A program made the position numbers and the translations under genes. From Terana coerulea (Eukaryota > Basidiomycota > Agaricomycetes > Polyporales > Phanerochaetaceae): 64,000 nucleotides of DNA. The notes under the pieces are model-generated. The model was not told the origin of the DNA. It saw nothing but the letters and a program-made list of their open reading frames with translations, and made no database searches. The stretch covers positions 1-64,000 of the forward strand of contig JAKOGH010000390.1 of NCBI GenBank assembly GCA_024811115.1, given 5' to 3'. Shown piece after piece: positions 12,161-25,185 of this stretch (position 1 is the first letter of the stretch; the number at the start of each line of letters is the position of its first letter).

Positions 12161-12500
12161 GCAACGTATCGCCGTCCCGCGACCGACGTTGTGCGGCTTC
12201 GTGGTCCGGCACAAGTCGCTGGGCACCGACGACGCCTCGACGCGTGGACGCGCCGCGCGCAGGCGACGGCTGGCCGCGGCTCCGCTAAGCGTCGGAGCGA
12301 ATGTCGCGAGTCCGCAACGTATCGCCGTCCCGCGACCGACGTTGTACGGCTTCGTGGTCCGGCACAAGTCGCTGGGCACCGACGACGCCTCGACGCGTGG
12401 ACGCGCCGTGCGCAGGCGACGGCTGGCCGTGGCTCCGCTAAGCGTCGGAGCGAATGTCGCGAGTCCGCAACGTATCGCCGTCCCCCGACCGGGGTCTTGC
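12161..12500. repeat. 153-bp minisatellite, 2.2 copies (unit 1)
   Basis: Near-perfect direct repeats start at 12161, 12314 and 12467, exactly 153 bases apart (51 codons), with only a few substitutions. The shared core is GCAACGTATCGCCGTCCCGC. Looser copies of the core at irregular spacing lie at about 11850, 12012 and 12738, so the whole 11.7-12.8 kb block seems built from one ancestral module. Because the period is a multiple of three, open frames persist through the array. Confidence 0.85.
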
Positions 12501-14396
12501 CCGCGCGCGCGTTTGTACGTCGTGCCGTTGACTGGGCGTACTGCGTGGTGCCTTCACGACGGTCGGTGCGTGGGACGGGAGAGACGTCTGCGGACGCGTC
12601 TGGTGAGTTTCTGACGGTCCCGAGCGAGATGGGGTCGTACTCACCTGGAATTTAGCGCGTTGCGTCGGCTATCATCGCGCCCTACGGCCTGCACTGTCTG
12701 CGCACTCCTGACGGCGGTCTCAGAGACTCGAGTGGGTCGTTCCGCAACCAAAATGCGTCCGGCGACCGGGACGCACGTGGCTGAGGGCACACGCGAAGCC
12801 GTGGTGGCCAGGACAGCATCGGCGCACCCGGGCATGCATCGTCGAGGGCAGCGCACCGATGGAGGCGTCTGCAACATCGAGATCTTGGTGAGTTTTGGGA
12901 CATCTCTGCGAGTTCCGAGTGTACTGACCTTCCACCGACGTGTCTGTGTAGCCCTCGTTTGCGCGAGCCAGAACACGCCGCTTTCCAAATCGGGCACATA
13001 TGCCAATGTCGAGATCGCATGGGCGAGACGCGTCTTCCCAGTCATCGCGGGAGCAGGATTTGTAGGCGGACGAGGGGATCTCGGGTTAGAGGGCAGAAAC
13101 GCACGGCCGAGTGTGCGGCTTGGACCGCTGGGGTCAGACGGACGAGGCGCGTCGGTTGAGACGCTCAGCGCCCGAGTAGATGTGCCTGTATGCGGGGGAG
13201 AGCGCATTAGCGGACGGTAGCACGAGAAACGCACGCACTCACCGAGATCCGTCGTCTTGCCAGGCCAGGCTGAAACGCGCCGTCGAGCGAGATTGGCCAC
13301 ACAGAGCGAGTCTGCAAGCCCCGCCGAGTGAGTGCACGTCCCGCGATCGCACCACACAGGAAAGGAATCTCACCGATAACTATAGCCATTGTAGTGCCCT
13401 TTCTCGTGTTTTTCGATAACACACTTTAGCCTCAGGAGGGCGAACCCTTGGTCCTGCGATTCGTAGCTAGCGCCTGTGTCCTGTCACTTGCAATCGAAGT
13501 CCGTGCCCAGCGTGTGCGACTCCGAGGTCTGACGTCGGCGTCGATAGCGACCGCATGGTGGGTGACGCGGTGAATGCCCTCCGTCCTGGTGAGAGCACCG
13601 ATGGGACAGGGAGGGAGGACGTACTAGTACTGCTGCCATCTTGGGCTGCCCACCACGTGGAGGGACTGCCGCCCGCAGACCACGTTGCCTCGTTGCATGA
13701 CAGGCGGGCAGGCTCACCGAGTTTCCATATTATTGCCCAAGCAGCATTGCTCGCTGCGCGCGCCGGCGACCACGGCGGGATGAACGTCGGACACGGCCCT
13801 CACGGCGGCGCCAAGCCAGGTGAATCGGCATTCGGCGGGCCCGAGCGCATTGCCCAAAATAAGACCGCTGCACCTTCCACAACCAACCAACGCCATTCGC
13901 CGCTCACGCCCTTGGCCCCCTCGAGTTCCTGCAGAACCAGCGCCGCGGGTCGATCACGGACCCTCTCTGCACGCCGCGGGGGCGAGCGGCCTCGCCAGTC
14001 TCAACCACTCTCCGCCGGCCAACGCGAAATCTGGCCTGGGGCGGCACCTCGATCCGTCTGCTACTCTCGGTCGGTCGTCTCCTTCTCTCCGTCCCCCCGC
14101 TCGAGTACTCACGCCGGGCACTGTTTCCAGCGAAACTACAGTCGTCACCACCGTACAAGTTTGGTGAAGCATCAAGTGCACAGCCACCACCCGAGAGCAC
14201 TAGCCCTAATCTCCGCAGATTACTGAGGTCACCGTCGACTGAGACATTGGACCGCCCATCTGCAGACAGAGGAAAGGAACGGGGATTGTTACAGGGTCAA
14301 GGTATTTGCGTCTCTATGTCGCGAGGATGTACAACTGCTGAGATATAGGTTGCATTCATTTCATAAGGGTCCAGCGACGCCGACGATAGCACACAG

Positions 14397-15803
14397 ATGG
14401 ACATCGACGCACGAACGGTGGAACAGCAAATACTTCCCAAGCCGGCTTCAACAGGAGATTACGAGAGTAGAAGGCCTTCGCTTGCAGGTGCGTCTCGTCG
14501 TGTCTAGTGTTGCCGGGAGGTGGAGGTACCTCCGAGGTAAGGTCCCCTTTCGCTGCTGCGAGGTGGCAAAATCTTGCCTCGGTGGCACCTCGAGGTACCT
14601 GGAGGTCGCAGGAAGCTGGAGTTACCTCCGTCACCTCCAGTGGCACGTGACGCCGTGCTGTGCTCCAGCAGCAACAGCAGCGATGGAGGTGAACCCGGAG
14701 GTGGAGCATCCACCACCACCTCGAGGTACAGCGAGGTGAGCGAACTCCGACACTCGAGTTACCTCCACCTCCACCTTCCGGCAACACTAGTCGTGTCTGT
14801 GTCCCGAGCATGCCCTTACCTGCTGCATGTCGCCCGTAGGCACGAAGCGCAAAATGAGCTCTGAAATCGCACCTGGCCAGACGGACATAGATCCACAATT
14901 GATAGGGCCTGGCGTACCCAGCGTGATGAATGTTGATAGTGAGGGCCCTGCGCCAAAGCGACGAAGTTCTGCGTTCGACACCTCCCGCCTCGCCCAGCTG
15001 AACCTGTACGACCGCCGCAATTCTGTGGACGCCCGCGGGAGCACGCCGAGCGGTGGGGAGCGCAGGAGGAGGGCCGTGGTGGAACAACGAGAGACGCGAT
15101 TCAGCCGGTACGCCAGTTTTCGCCAACACGCCGCTGACTGCAGGCGGCTACACGAGCACGCCGCCGTCCTCGGCATTCTCCGGCGACTCGCCACATGGCC
15201 GTCCTCCGCCCGGCATCGCCACTTTCGCGTGGCCAACTGGCAATCCGCCCGCCGACCCCGCCCAGCACGCCCAACCACCCCCGCCCGCACCCAGCGACCC
15301 CGCGATGTCGGCCAACGCGCAAGGCCCGTACGACCCCAGCCTCGTCATGCTGCCCCCGGCACGTTTCCGCAGGACCGCAGAATGTCCGTGCCCGCCATTG
15401 CCCCAGAAAATGTCCCTGCGTCCCCGCGTCTGGCCCAGCACGGGCCCTCAGATCACGCTCACGCCCTTCGTCGCGTGCGCGGACGGGCGCAGCGCCAGGA
15501 ACGAGCGGCGAGCAGTCGCCCGGGCCATCCACCTCGACGACAGAAGATATCCCCGTCGTCGTCGTCGTCGCTTCCGCTCTCAAAGGACCTTGGCTCCACG
15601 CCGTATTCGCGCTCGCCAGAGCTGAGGGTGTCGCACAAGTTGGCAGAGAGGAAGAGGCGGAAGGAAATGAAGGATCTGTTTGACGAGTTGCGGGACCAGC
15701 TGCCTGCCGATAGGGGGATGAAGGCGAGCAAGTGGGCGATCATGAGCAAGGTGCGCACGCTGCGCTGCGCTTTCGCGTCTGGGCACTGACGCATCGCGAT
15801 CCC
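14397..15803 (+). pseudogene. Truncated bHLH transcription-factor gene, copy 2
   Basis: This is the second 5' fragment of the same bHLH gene, collinear with copy 1. Exon 1 is intact here (ATG at 14397, reading MDIDARTVEQQILPK), unlike copy 1. Exon 2 has the same WEIL to WAIM changes and has lost one A just before the second 5' splice site, shifting the phase relative to copy 1. The fragment ends in intron 2 at the border with segment B, so helix 2 and the Pro-rich C-terminus are missing. Sharing of derived substitutions with copy 1 but not copy 3 indicates that copies 1 and 2 were amplified together after divergence from the full gene. Confidence 0.85.
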
Positions 15804-18800
15804 TCAACAGACAGCTCCCACTACAACGCGGCTGGCACGCTTTTACGTGAGTCACTTCTATCTCGTTTGCAAGTTCTCTGACCTACGTTGACTTGAACAG
15901 ATAATCCTTCGATGCTGGCGGGGTGTCAAGGTGCAGCGCGGTTGGGCACTGTAGGGGCGCGAGGTGCAATTGTGCAATTGAAACTAGGAGAAGGGTGTGT
16001 TGTAGACAGAGCCATGTGTATTAGTTAAAGCAGAAATATATTTGTTTCACCGCCATTCTTGTTTGCTCGAACGCGGTGGGTAATGCTGGTGCGACGCAGA
16101 CAACAGGCCTCTGCAGAGCTAGACGCAGTGTGCTTCTTCTTTGTGGCGTCGAGCCCTTGGCGCCCACCCATCTCTCTCGTTCCCTCCCATCATCTCTCCC
16201 TTCCTCGTCCGTCCACTCGTGTCCCGTCCCATTCGACACCTCAGATTGCTTTGTATCCCATGTTGGCACTCGCCGTACATATATCATATGCCCTGGTCGA
16301 GTGCCGCGCGCGGTAGGCCGACTCGAAGTCGCCAGCCCACCAGCAAAGTCCCACCACACCGACATCCCACTTCATCGCGCCCTCTCGACTCTGCACACGC
16401 CGTCCCGTCGCAAATGACACCTCTAGATTTATTCAAAGATATGAGCGAGTGCGGCGGTCAAAAATGGCGTGGAGACATCGAGTGCACCGACTGCTACAGC
16501 GACCGCAGGTTCCGCGCTTTCCACGAGGAAAGACCTCTTCCCTCTCAACCTCTCCGGCACCCACGATGTGTCTAGCAGCCTAAAAATTCTATACACCAGT
16601 GCTTTAGCCTACGAAGAACGCAAGGGTCGCGTCGCAAGTCCGTGCGCGCGTCCGTCGACTTCCGGCGTCGTGCTCTTTGACCGCATGGTCCAGAGCAAGG
16701 TGAGGTCAACTCGCAGCCAGAAGGTCGACAAGCACCAAAGCCTTGGTTGAAGCTGAGTGCATAAAGGTGAATAAAACATTCTTTCAAATTCTGAGAGCAG
16801 CTGCTTACGAGAAGGCAAAGTTGGGGCTCGCAGACTACCAGCCAAGATACCCGAGGGCCGACATCCTCGTCCTGCTCCCGCATACCTGACCAAGTCACAA
16901 CAGCCGACTTGAACCCTGACCCCAGCGCACGTCCACCAGCCGTCCACGGCATGAACACCATGCGTCCCGACGCTTTGACGCGTAATTATTAACCGGGGCA
17001 CGAGAATTGTGCAGGCGGCCTTCGGGTTCCTGCGCACCTCGCCAGGACGCCGTGCAGCGGGTACGCTCGCTCCAGAATTGGTACGTTCGGACGCTCATAT
17101 TTTGCCTTTACTGCAACTTATGTCATCTCGCTCAGGTCACTCGTTCGCTCCAGCCCTCTCACTCGCCGTGGAGGTGACCGCGGCATTGCGCGCAGACGCC
17201 ACTGCGCAGCCCAACCCGCCCAAGGCTCCGCAACTGTCGTCGCAGCCTGGCGGCCTGATCGTCATCTATTCATTGGCTAATGTACATATCACCCGTGCAG
17301 CGACTGCCATTCGCCCCATATCCCAAAGTCTCGCCTGTCCGGCGGCAGCGGTTTTGACGTACTCGGACGCACACGGCGGCTTAGGCGTCGGGTGCACGCG
17401 CCGACGCGGCAAGCCGCTCTCTGTGGTCCAGCCGTTGCGCAAGTCAACTATGCTCGACGTCGCGGTGCCGCGGCTTCCTCGGTAAGCATCGTTCGCCCCG
17501 CCTCGGCCGCGTTTGTACTCAATCAGACACAGCAGATGCAATCGAGCGGGAAAGGTCTGGACGCGGAATGCGCGCGCCGGCATGATGGGCCAAGAGAGAA
17601 AGGGCGCATGCACCGCACGAGAGAACGCGACGGCCGAGTCGCTGTGGCAAACATCGCAGACGCTGCACAGCTGCGGCACGGTGTAGCCGAGTCAAATGTG
17701 CGTGCGCACGCCGCCTGCACCATTTCCACTGCGGCGGCGAGTACGCGAGGAGCAAAGCAGCACGCGGCGGCTGGCGCGCCTGCCCGCGTACAAAGCGTCA
17801 GCCCAGTGCACCGAGAACGGAAAACAAAAGACATACCGGCGCAGAGAAAGTTGAGCGCTGCAGAGCCGCTGCGCTCGCGCCTGCACGACAGGGCGTGCTC
17901 CGTCGCGCAGCATGCCGCCGAGTACATGATGCGATATGGCGCTGCGACAGCGCAAAGAGCAGGCCTCGCAAGCTCCAGGGAGACTGCTCCGCGAACGACA
18001 AGCTGTAAAGGCCAGTCGCGAGACGTCTTCTCCGGTGGATGCAAGCTGGAGTGCTTTGCGCCCAGCTGAAGTTCTGGCGGAGAGGACGTCAACATCGCCT
18101 ACAAGTGAATATGCGGATGCCTATATACATATATGTCAGCCTACGAGGCCCCAGAACAGAATAAATGGCGCACCGCAGTAGTGGACGACGTCTCAGAGCA
18201 GGACGACCGCACAGGACGATGGGATGCCAACTCCACGGCGATGTCGAACGCGCTCAACTCGCGTTCGCTCACCAACACGGCATGGCTGCCCGCAAGCACG
18301 AGTTGCCAGCGAGTGCGACACACGTCCCTCCATGCCCAGCACGGATGCGCCGAACCCTCGCCGCCGGTGCAGTTGCTGCGGGTAAAGGCATGGCGCACGC
18401 CTTCCCCGTTGAGCCGCCGCACATACAAGTTGATGAGGCAATACGGCTGTGAGCGAGGAGGGCTATGAGCAACATCACCAGTAGGGAGGTAAGCAAAGAC
18501 TTGCTTGAAGGTCCCTGCACGCCCGGTACTGACGCCTCGCGATACAGTAATTGGACACCTGTGTACCGGGAGTTACGGCGCGGCGTGTGTCTCGTAAGGA
18601 GATGATAGCTGTGTCGTGCGGTTCGACACGGGGACGTAGAGAAAAGACTGATGAGATAGGCACACGCAATGTATATTAACATCATGAATAGTAATAAATA
18701 AGTGTTTAACGTACCCGCTAGTAGAAAAGGCATCTGAACGACACCAACCACACGCCGGTCTTGCCGCCTCGCATGTAAACACCCCGAGTCAGCCCGAGTA

Positions 18801-19804
18801 TAGAAGAAAGAATCGGCCCTTGTGGCTCAGTCAGTATTAGTACTTGATACGAGTGTAATAGAACGACGTACTGGTCTATACGGCGCCCCCTTGCACCGCA
18901 ATATATAACCCCATGCGCGTTATTCTGTAGCATTGGTGCTTGACTGAGAGGCCTATAAACGAGAGGACGTGAGTTATCTATTCTGTTATAAGACCTCTTC
19001 CAAAATCTCTTACCGCGACTAACTCTCCTTAGCGCAATTCATCACGGCCATTACCGGCGTAGCTATAGAACGAGGTCAGTAAACGGTCTCGTGTTGTGCA
19101 TACTCGACCTATATAGACAGTTTGTGGTTGTAGTCTACTGAACGGCTGCAATGTATACAGACAAGTACTACTGATAAAACACTTGTTTGGTACATTGCGA
19201 GGAGCGGTGGTCAAAGATGGTTAGCATCCTGGTCATAGTACATGCTGGTAACAATGAGACCAGCTCAACATACCTAGAGACAAGGATGTAGATATGTCTG
19301 AGGGAGCGCCATTAACAAGGCTGTATCGGCTTCATGTACATTGCGAGGAGTGGTGGTCGGACGCGGTCGGCACGGTCTCGGTGATTACGACGGCGCAACC
19401 CCTAGTAAGTCGTTGTGAAGGGCGTACACTGCTATTGAATGAGAGTCAATACTTACTGATATCCCGTGCTACTGCAATAGTTGACGACGAGCACCAATAA
19501 CGACGAAGTGGACTCATGTACAAGGGCTTTAAGGTTAAGGTTAGCGTCTGCTTGGAATATATAGGATAACACGATAGTGTGTACCAGTATAGATTGAAAG
19601 GGGAGGGAATCGACGGTCGGGCGCGCAGTTTTCGGCGGAAGGCGCATGCCCCCAGTGTTCTCAACATTGTCTCGGGCTGCGATTTCGAGGTGCTGAGCAT
19701 AGTAGGACGTAAACCAACATATTCGTAAGCAATGCAACGCGTGACAGAGACTACAAGACATACCGTATGATGGGCAGGTAGACTCATGGCCTACGGAATG
19801 TCGC

Positions 19805-20239
19805 GTCCACGCCGCACGACGCCTGATGAACGCTCGCGAGGCGAATTCAGCGGCATCGTGCATGTGCAGGGACGTAGGATGATCATCGCTACAAGGGGAT
19901 GAAAAATCTGTATATATAAGGTTAGTATAAGCCGTTTACATGATCTAAGGCAATATTACCTAAATATTGCGCATGGGGAGTTGCATGAGAGGTATGTCGA
20001 TGGATGAAGCCGATAGACTCTCACGTCCACACCACACGACGCCCGATAAACGCTCGCGAACCGAATCCGGCGGCGTCGTGCATGTGCAAGGACGTGGGAT
20101 AATCGCCCCACAAGGGCATGTGTTATCTATATATACAAGGTCAGTCTAAGCCATTTACCGTAGTCTAAGGTGACCTTACCTGGATGTCGCGCATGGGGAA
20201 TGATGAATTGCATGAGGGGTATGTCGATGGACGAAGCCT
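19805..20239. repeat. 220-bp direct repeat, two diverged copies (unit 2)
   Basis: This is the counterpart of the 6311-6745 repeat in the second macro-unit, essentially identical to it. The 220-bp duplication therefore predates the 13.5-kb amplification. Confidence 0.75.
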
Positions 20240-21627
20240 GCTTCTCGCCAACGGTCAAGGCGGCAGGCGCAGCTTGGGTTGGCATTCAAAAGGCGCTCCA
20301 GGACGCCTCATTGCACGGCTGTAGTCATCGGATCAGTAATAGTAGTAAGCTCATCTGAACGGCCGCGTACCCGTATAGTGATCGACAGTTAGTACTTGTA
20401 CTAGTAACAGCGCCATAGAGTACTCGAGCGCGGTGGCTTCTACCAAAACCCTATGGATGACTGCTCAAAATACATTCAGAGTGAGGCTGTGTCATTACTT
20501 ACCTATGACCGTAGTTGCGCGCTTGTAACTTCTCTGATTTAACATCTGTGCCCTGAAGCGAAATCTCGTTAGCCATTGCTTCATGATCAACAATACGGAA
20601 TACGTACTGGCATACTATGCAACATGCCGTCCCACGCGACGAGCGAGTGGGAAATGGCGTGCGTAGCTTGCGGGAGATATTTTTGCCGTCTTGGCAGCTT
20701 CGGGGTCCCAGGTCACGACGCGCCGTATCGCCTCAAGCAGCAGACGCCAACGGCGCGCCGTCGGGCATGTTGACAGTGCGGTAAGTACGGTAATAACCGT
20801 CATAAGCACTCGCTCATCTGTGCACATCAGGTCAGTAATTATGGCGGCACCGCAGAAGCGACTGCACACCTGTTGGATATCACAGTCTCCAGTGATTGAT
20901 CATTCTGCCATGGTACGGCCGCAGTAAAACCGTACAAGCCCTACTGACGTTCGTTCAATGTATTTTCGAGAAGCGCACAGTTACTTACCTGGACTGACTG
21001 GCTATCGACTATAGCTCCGTTCACTATTAGAGCCAGGTTTCGTAAGTCCGCGTTACACGGTCAATGGTATCGAGTACGTACCGATCTTGTTCAAAGCGAC
21101 ATCAACTCGGCGTAACGAGCGAGTGGGAAATGGCGCGCATACCGTGAGCAAACGGTCTGTACTGAACGTGGTATGAGCGTTTGGTATGGCGAGACTAGCG
21201 AGCGGGATGACTTACGCAACAAGCTGCCAAACTAAGCTGCCAATCTCGTGCAATTCGGTCAGTAGATAGTGGGACGTGAAAGAGAGCTGGTGCTCACCTC
21301 GGCCGTACCGTGCAGCCGCAACGAGACACAATCTCTACGTAATGTTACAGGCATACTAGATGAGCGTAAGAACAGCTGTAAACAAGAATTCAAAGTCAGC
21401 GTGAGGGTCACTACAAATGGACAAGCTCGCACTTACCATTCAATGATCGCCCTGGTTGGGCGTTGTCGGAGCGGCGAGAACGAAGCGGAAAATGAGCAGG
21501 AACAGCGTCTGGGACAACGAGGGGAAGGTGAAAGCGCGAGCAGCACGGCAGACGAAAGGGCCAGCTGTAGAGAGCAGAAGGTAAAGCGGGTGCTGAGTGG
21601 CGAAGGTGAGGATAAGGGAATGAGAGG

Positions 21628-21660
21628 AAGGGAGGAGGAGGAGGAGGAGGAGGAGGAGAG
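21628..21660. repeat. GGA trinucleotide microsatellite (unit 2)
   Basis: This is the counterpart of the 8134-8165 run, with a similar triplet number. No expansion is evident between the two macro-units. Confidence 0.85.
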
Positions 21661-23141
21661 GATGCAGTTTCAGCCATCCTCTTCGCATCCTTTATACCTT
21701 CCGGCTCGGCACTTTCGGCCTCTCCAACCCTCTACCCAGTCACGCCTCTGACCCCCGTTTCACACGTCGCACCCGCACGCCCGGAACGCTCCAACTGCTG
21801 AGTGGGACGGTAACGTAGAAAGGGCCGAAATTGAGTTCGGCTCTCTCTTCGTTGTCGCCCCAGCACAGCGGTTTGATCGCACATCTTCTGGAGCGCGCGC
21901 TCCATCACGGCATGCCGTGAGCTTGCGCTTGCGTTACGAGGTCCGTCCGTTGGAAGACTCGCTTGCGCAAGCCGTCCAGAGCGTGCGGGAAGGCTTCTCG
22001 CACGATTCCACGGCCTGTCAGTATCCAGGTACATTCGGTATCCGAATAGTGTGCACACCTCGGCTAAACGAGACCCTCAATCCGCGTCGGCTGGCCTGGC
22101 CTTGGTGGGACGTCATTCCCATTCTGTAGGCTTCAGCAAGCCTGCCGCGCAGGTGGAGCGCAAATTCAATGTCTGAGGAAAAAACTAAACACTGAAAAAC
22201 AGCGCAGATGATACTCACATGTTGATGCCACATTATTAACGTCAAGAATAGGTGAAGCCGGAGTATTGAGCAGGCCATGTCGTGGGCGGAGACAAGTCGA
22301 GCGTGAGCGACGCAGGGTGCTGTGAGGGCGCTGAGCGTGCTTCTTCTTTGTGGCGTTGATGGCTTGCCATCTTTGGCCGCTTTTCGGTAAAATTCCGGCA
22401 TTCGTCCCAAGCCCCGACCTACTTGGACTGAAATCCACGCCCAGCTTCCGCGCCTTTCGTCCATGTCGATGTTGACAATTGCGGGAATTGTGGTACAATC
22501 CGGACGCTTCTGAGCAAGCACACATTCCTCTTCCACTCAGCTCACTCAGAACGAGAGATTTCGCTTTCAGCACATTTTACTAACCACACATATTTTGCAC
22601 TGAACTAGCCTACAGGACTCTGGGACGTTCACCTATATTTTCTGCATACCTGCGAGCCTTTAGAAAAGGCACTGAGGCGTAACTTGAGCAGAGGACAATG
22701 ATCAATCAAGCCGCAGATGGTTCAGGCTTGTTTCTCGTCATACCACCCACGTTCACACGTCTGGGCTCCGGAAACCAGAATACAAGCATCAGAAAGTTAC
22801 TGAATTGTTGATAATACCAGAATAGATGTATTAACAAGCAGCCACTCCAAGCGAGCAATGAGACCATGCAACCGGCACTGCGAAAGTGCCGCTGTTGGGT
22901 GTTGCATCATGTTTGGTGCACTGTAGCCAAGGCACGCGTCCGGCAGCTGTGATGTCCCTTCGCGTGGGCAGAGACGGAACAAGGGTGCGTGAGACTTGCA
23001 CCCTGTCCGGCATTAGTATGAAAAGTTCCCTATTGATCCGTGACATCATGCTCACTGCTCCATAAGCATCTGCTTGAATATTGCCAGCACACAGTGCACC
23101 TGCAAATTCAGCCATTAGTCCAATCACATAATCTTTGGCAG

Positions 23142-23191
23142 TACCAGCATAGACCAGCAGGACTTTACAGTTCTGCCAGTCTATGCTGGTA
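23142..23191. repeat. Inverted repeat / stem-loop (unit 2)
   Basis: This is the counterpart of the 9644 stem-loop. The 13-base arms are at 23142-23154 and 23179-23191. The left outer arm (ATCTTTGGCAG) pairs with the right outer arm (TGGCCAAAGA) more completely than in unit 1, giving an imperfect dyad of about 24 bases per arm. Confidence 0.7.
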
Positions 23192-24670
23192 TGGCCAAAG
23201 ACATGTATGCAGGACAATAATCCAGGTGGGTCTGAAACTTCTGATCAGAATTTAGTCAGTTGCGCCCATCTCGAGGTGCCAGCTCGAGATGTCGCCTATG
23301 TACTCCACCTCGTAACTGCATGCCGTAGTATTTCCCGTGGTTCTGATCCCGTGTCAAAACGGTGCTGCCCGGTATCCATGCCCACGTCCCGGTGTTTGAA
23401 GTCACGCGTCCTCTGTGTATCCAGAGTTATGTCAGCTCCCACCATGGCCTCACACCGTAAACCCTCTTTGAATTAATCTACATTGGCCTACCATAGTTTC
23501 CATCCTACACCTTCACTCAAACCCTGCACTATTCTCCATATCCTGACTAGCATCAATTTCACAAGCTATCTATTATCCCACCTCGCCATTCCATGCCCGA
23601 GCAGCCAGCAACTTGAAGGCAAAACGCGGCGACGTTGTGGTGCACTGCATCCTGGTGAGTTCGATGGCCTCTGCCATGGTGCATACATAGCTGACGCCTC
23701 AAAGTTCGGCATCCCGTCGTCTTGTGGACCTTGGCGTCTGCACTGTGCCATAAGCCCCGACTCGCAGAAGCGGCCAGAAAAGCGCGTCGACGACTGGAGT
23801 CCATCGCGCGCGTGTCGCCAAAACGCAACAGATCGCATTCCGGCGACCAAGGCGTTGTCGGCGGATAGGCAAGCACAGGCCAATGTGGCGGCTGCAGAGG
23901 AAGTGGCGGGAGGATGACGAGAACGCGCGGGGCGCGTTGCGCAGCCAACGGCGCGCCGACACAGGTGCGCACATTTCGAGTGATTGCACGCGCAGGGCCG
24001 CGACGCCTTGCGCGCACCGTCTCGTGGTTGCCAACTGGAGCTGACGGCGCCGTTCCGCAGGTGCGTTCATCGCTCGGGCGAGGTAACCGTCCATGCCACG
24101 GGATGCAGGCCGAGCCGACGCGTCGCCGTCGGCGGTGAAAACAAACACGAGCGACCTACGAAGAAGGGTAAGTACAGATCGACTGGACGTAAAACGTGGC
24201 AGAAGCTTACCTCGACTTCCTGCGTAGTTGCCCGGCCGTGCGACACAGCCTCCCTGCGACCTTCGCCGACGCGCACGGGTGCATGCCGGGATACAGCATT
24301 TCGTGCAGCCGTGTATCGACACGCGGGTAGATTTGATGTTGGGGGCCTTGGACGGAGGCCTCGTCGTCTGCTGCTCGGTGCGCTCAAGTACTCTGCGACC
24401 ATTCGACGCCCAGCGAACCGGCCATCTCGGTGTTGCAGCGCGTTTCCAGAGCACGACGGCCGGTTCATTGCCCGTAAAGAGCGGCCGTGCGTCGAGCGGC
24501 GCGCCCGTAAAGCGGCGGTTGTATCTTCATCGACGGGGCCGCCGTGCGACGTTCCTCTCGACGTCGCGTGAGCGATTTCGCCTGCTGCCTTGCCAAGGCC
24601 TCCCGGTACCCGGAGGAGAGGGTCGCGAGCGCGAGAATAGCGGTGTCGGTAAGCCCTGAACTCATCCTGT

Positions 24671-25185
24671 CGAGGCCTTTCGGGTTGACTTTCAATAGAC
24701 GCCCGTGTGTTCATCCCCAGACGAAAACGACGCCCCGGCGCCGGGAGTTTGACTAATGGGTTGCTGGATGCTGTCGCGTGTGCCGCCCTGCAGCTCGACG
24801 CGAACACCCGCAGCGACGCCGACGAGGGCTTCTCGTCTCCGAGCAGGGCCCGCGAGGGCCCTGCGAGATCTCTTCGTCACCGCGTCGGTCTCTGCGAGAG
24901 GCGGTAGCGGTGGCATGCGGGCGACGCAGGTGCGCTCGACGTTCATGCTCCAGAGGCCTTTCCGGCTGACGTTTAATAGACGCCCGTGTGTCCATCTTTA
25001 GGCGAAAACGACGCCTCGTGCGCCGAGATGTTGACAACGCGCTGCGGGATGCCGCCGCGTACGCCGCCCTGCGGTTCGACCACGGCGCGTGAAGCCTCCC
25101 TGACGAGGCTCCCTCGTCTCCGAGCAGGGCCCGCGAGGGCCCTGCGAGGTCGTGTTCTCGCCGACTTCGCCTCTACCGGGCGCGT
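24671..25185. repeat. 280-bp direct repeat with conserved hairpin (unit 2)
   Basis: This is the counterpart of 11178-11690. The 22-base hairpin is again identical in both sub-copies (starting at 24843 and 25124), although the stretch around 24750-24780 has several substitutions relative to unit 1. Confidence 0.75.

Larger units (their letters stand above)
125..13621. repeat. 13.5-kb macro tandem repeat, unit 1 (A+B)
   Basis: This is the first full copy of a direct tandem unit. Landmarks recur at a constant offset of about 13,492-13,498 bases along its whole length (for example 1332 to 14827, 3514 to 17009, 9985 to 23483), so the two full units are collinear and nearly identical. The left edge is marked by the palindrome TACTAGTACT at 125-134, which recurs at 13622 and 27074. 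Unit 1 alone has 10 extra bases just inside this edge (after position 144). It also has a 2-base loss in bHLH exon 1 (near 973) and a 42-bp segment (13237-13278) missing from unit 2. Segment A (125-2309) is the 5' part of a bHLH gene. Segment B (2310-13621) holds only repeats and unassigned sequence. Confidence 0.93.
2310..13621. other. Segment B of unit 1: gene-poor composite of repeats
   Basis: About 11.3 kb with no recognisable protein. Three zones can be seen. From 2310 to about 5200 the sequence is mixed, with a short spliceable start (exon-like 2317-2352, a typical 54-bp intron 2353-2406, open to a TAA at 2534). From about 5200 to 10000 composition is more AT-balanced, with local duplications (220-bp units, a repeated GTACATTGCGAGGAG motif near 5695 and 5838, ACGAGCGAGTGGGAAATGGC near 7145 and 7620) and many GTAAGT/CTTACC strings. 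From about 10100 to 13350 it is strongly GC-rich with 280-bp and 153-bp repeats. Long open frames in the GC-rich zone occur in several frames at once and show no domain, so I do not call them genes. Confidence 0.6.

Noticed and set aside
12161..12500. Periodic repeats as a CRISPR array
   Set aside because: The period is 153 bases with no short repeat/unique spacer pattern, and the genome is eukaryotic.
11841..12655. Long frames with 51-residue repeats as a repeat-protein gene
   Set aside because: The repeat is open in several frames simply because its period is a multiple of three. The composition is Arg-rich with no fold, and there is no start context or intron pattern.
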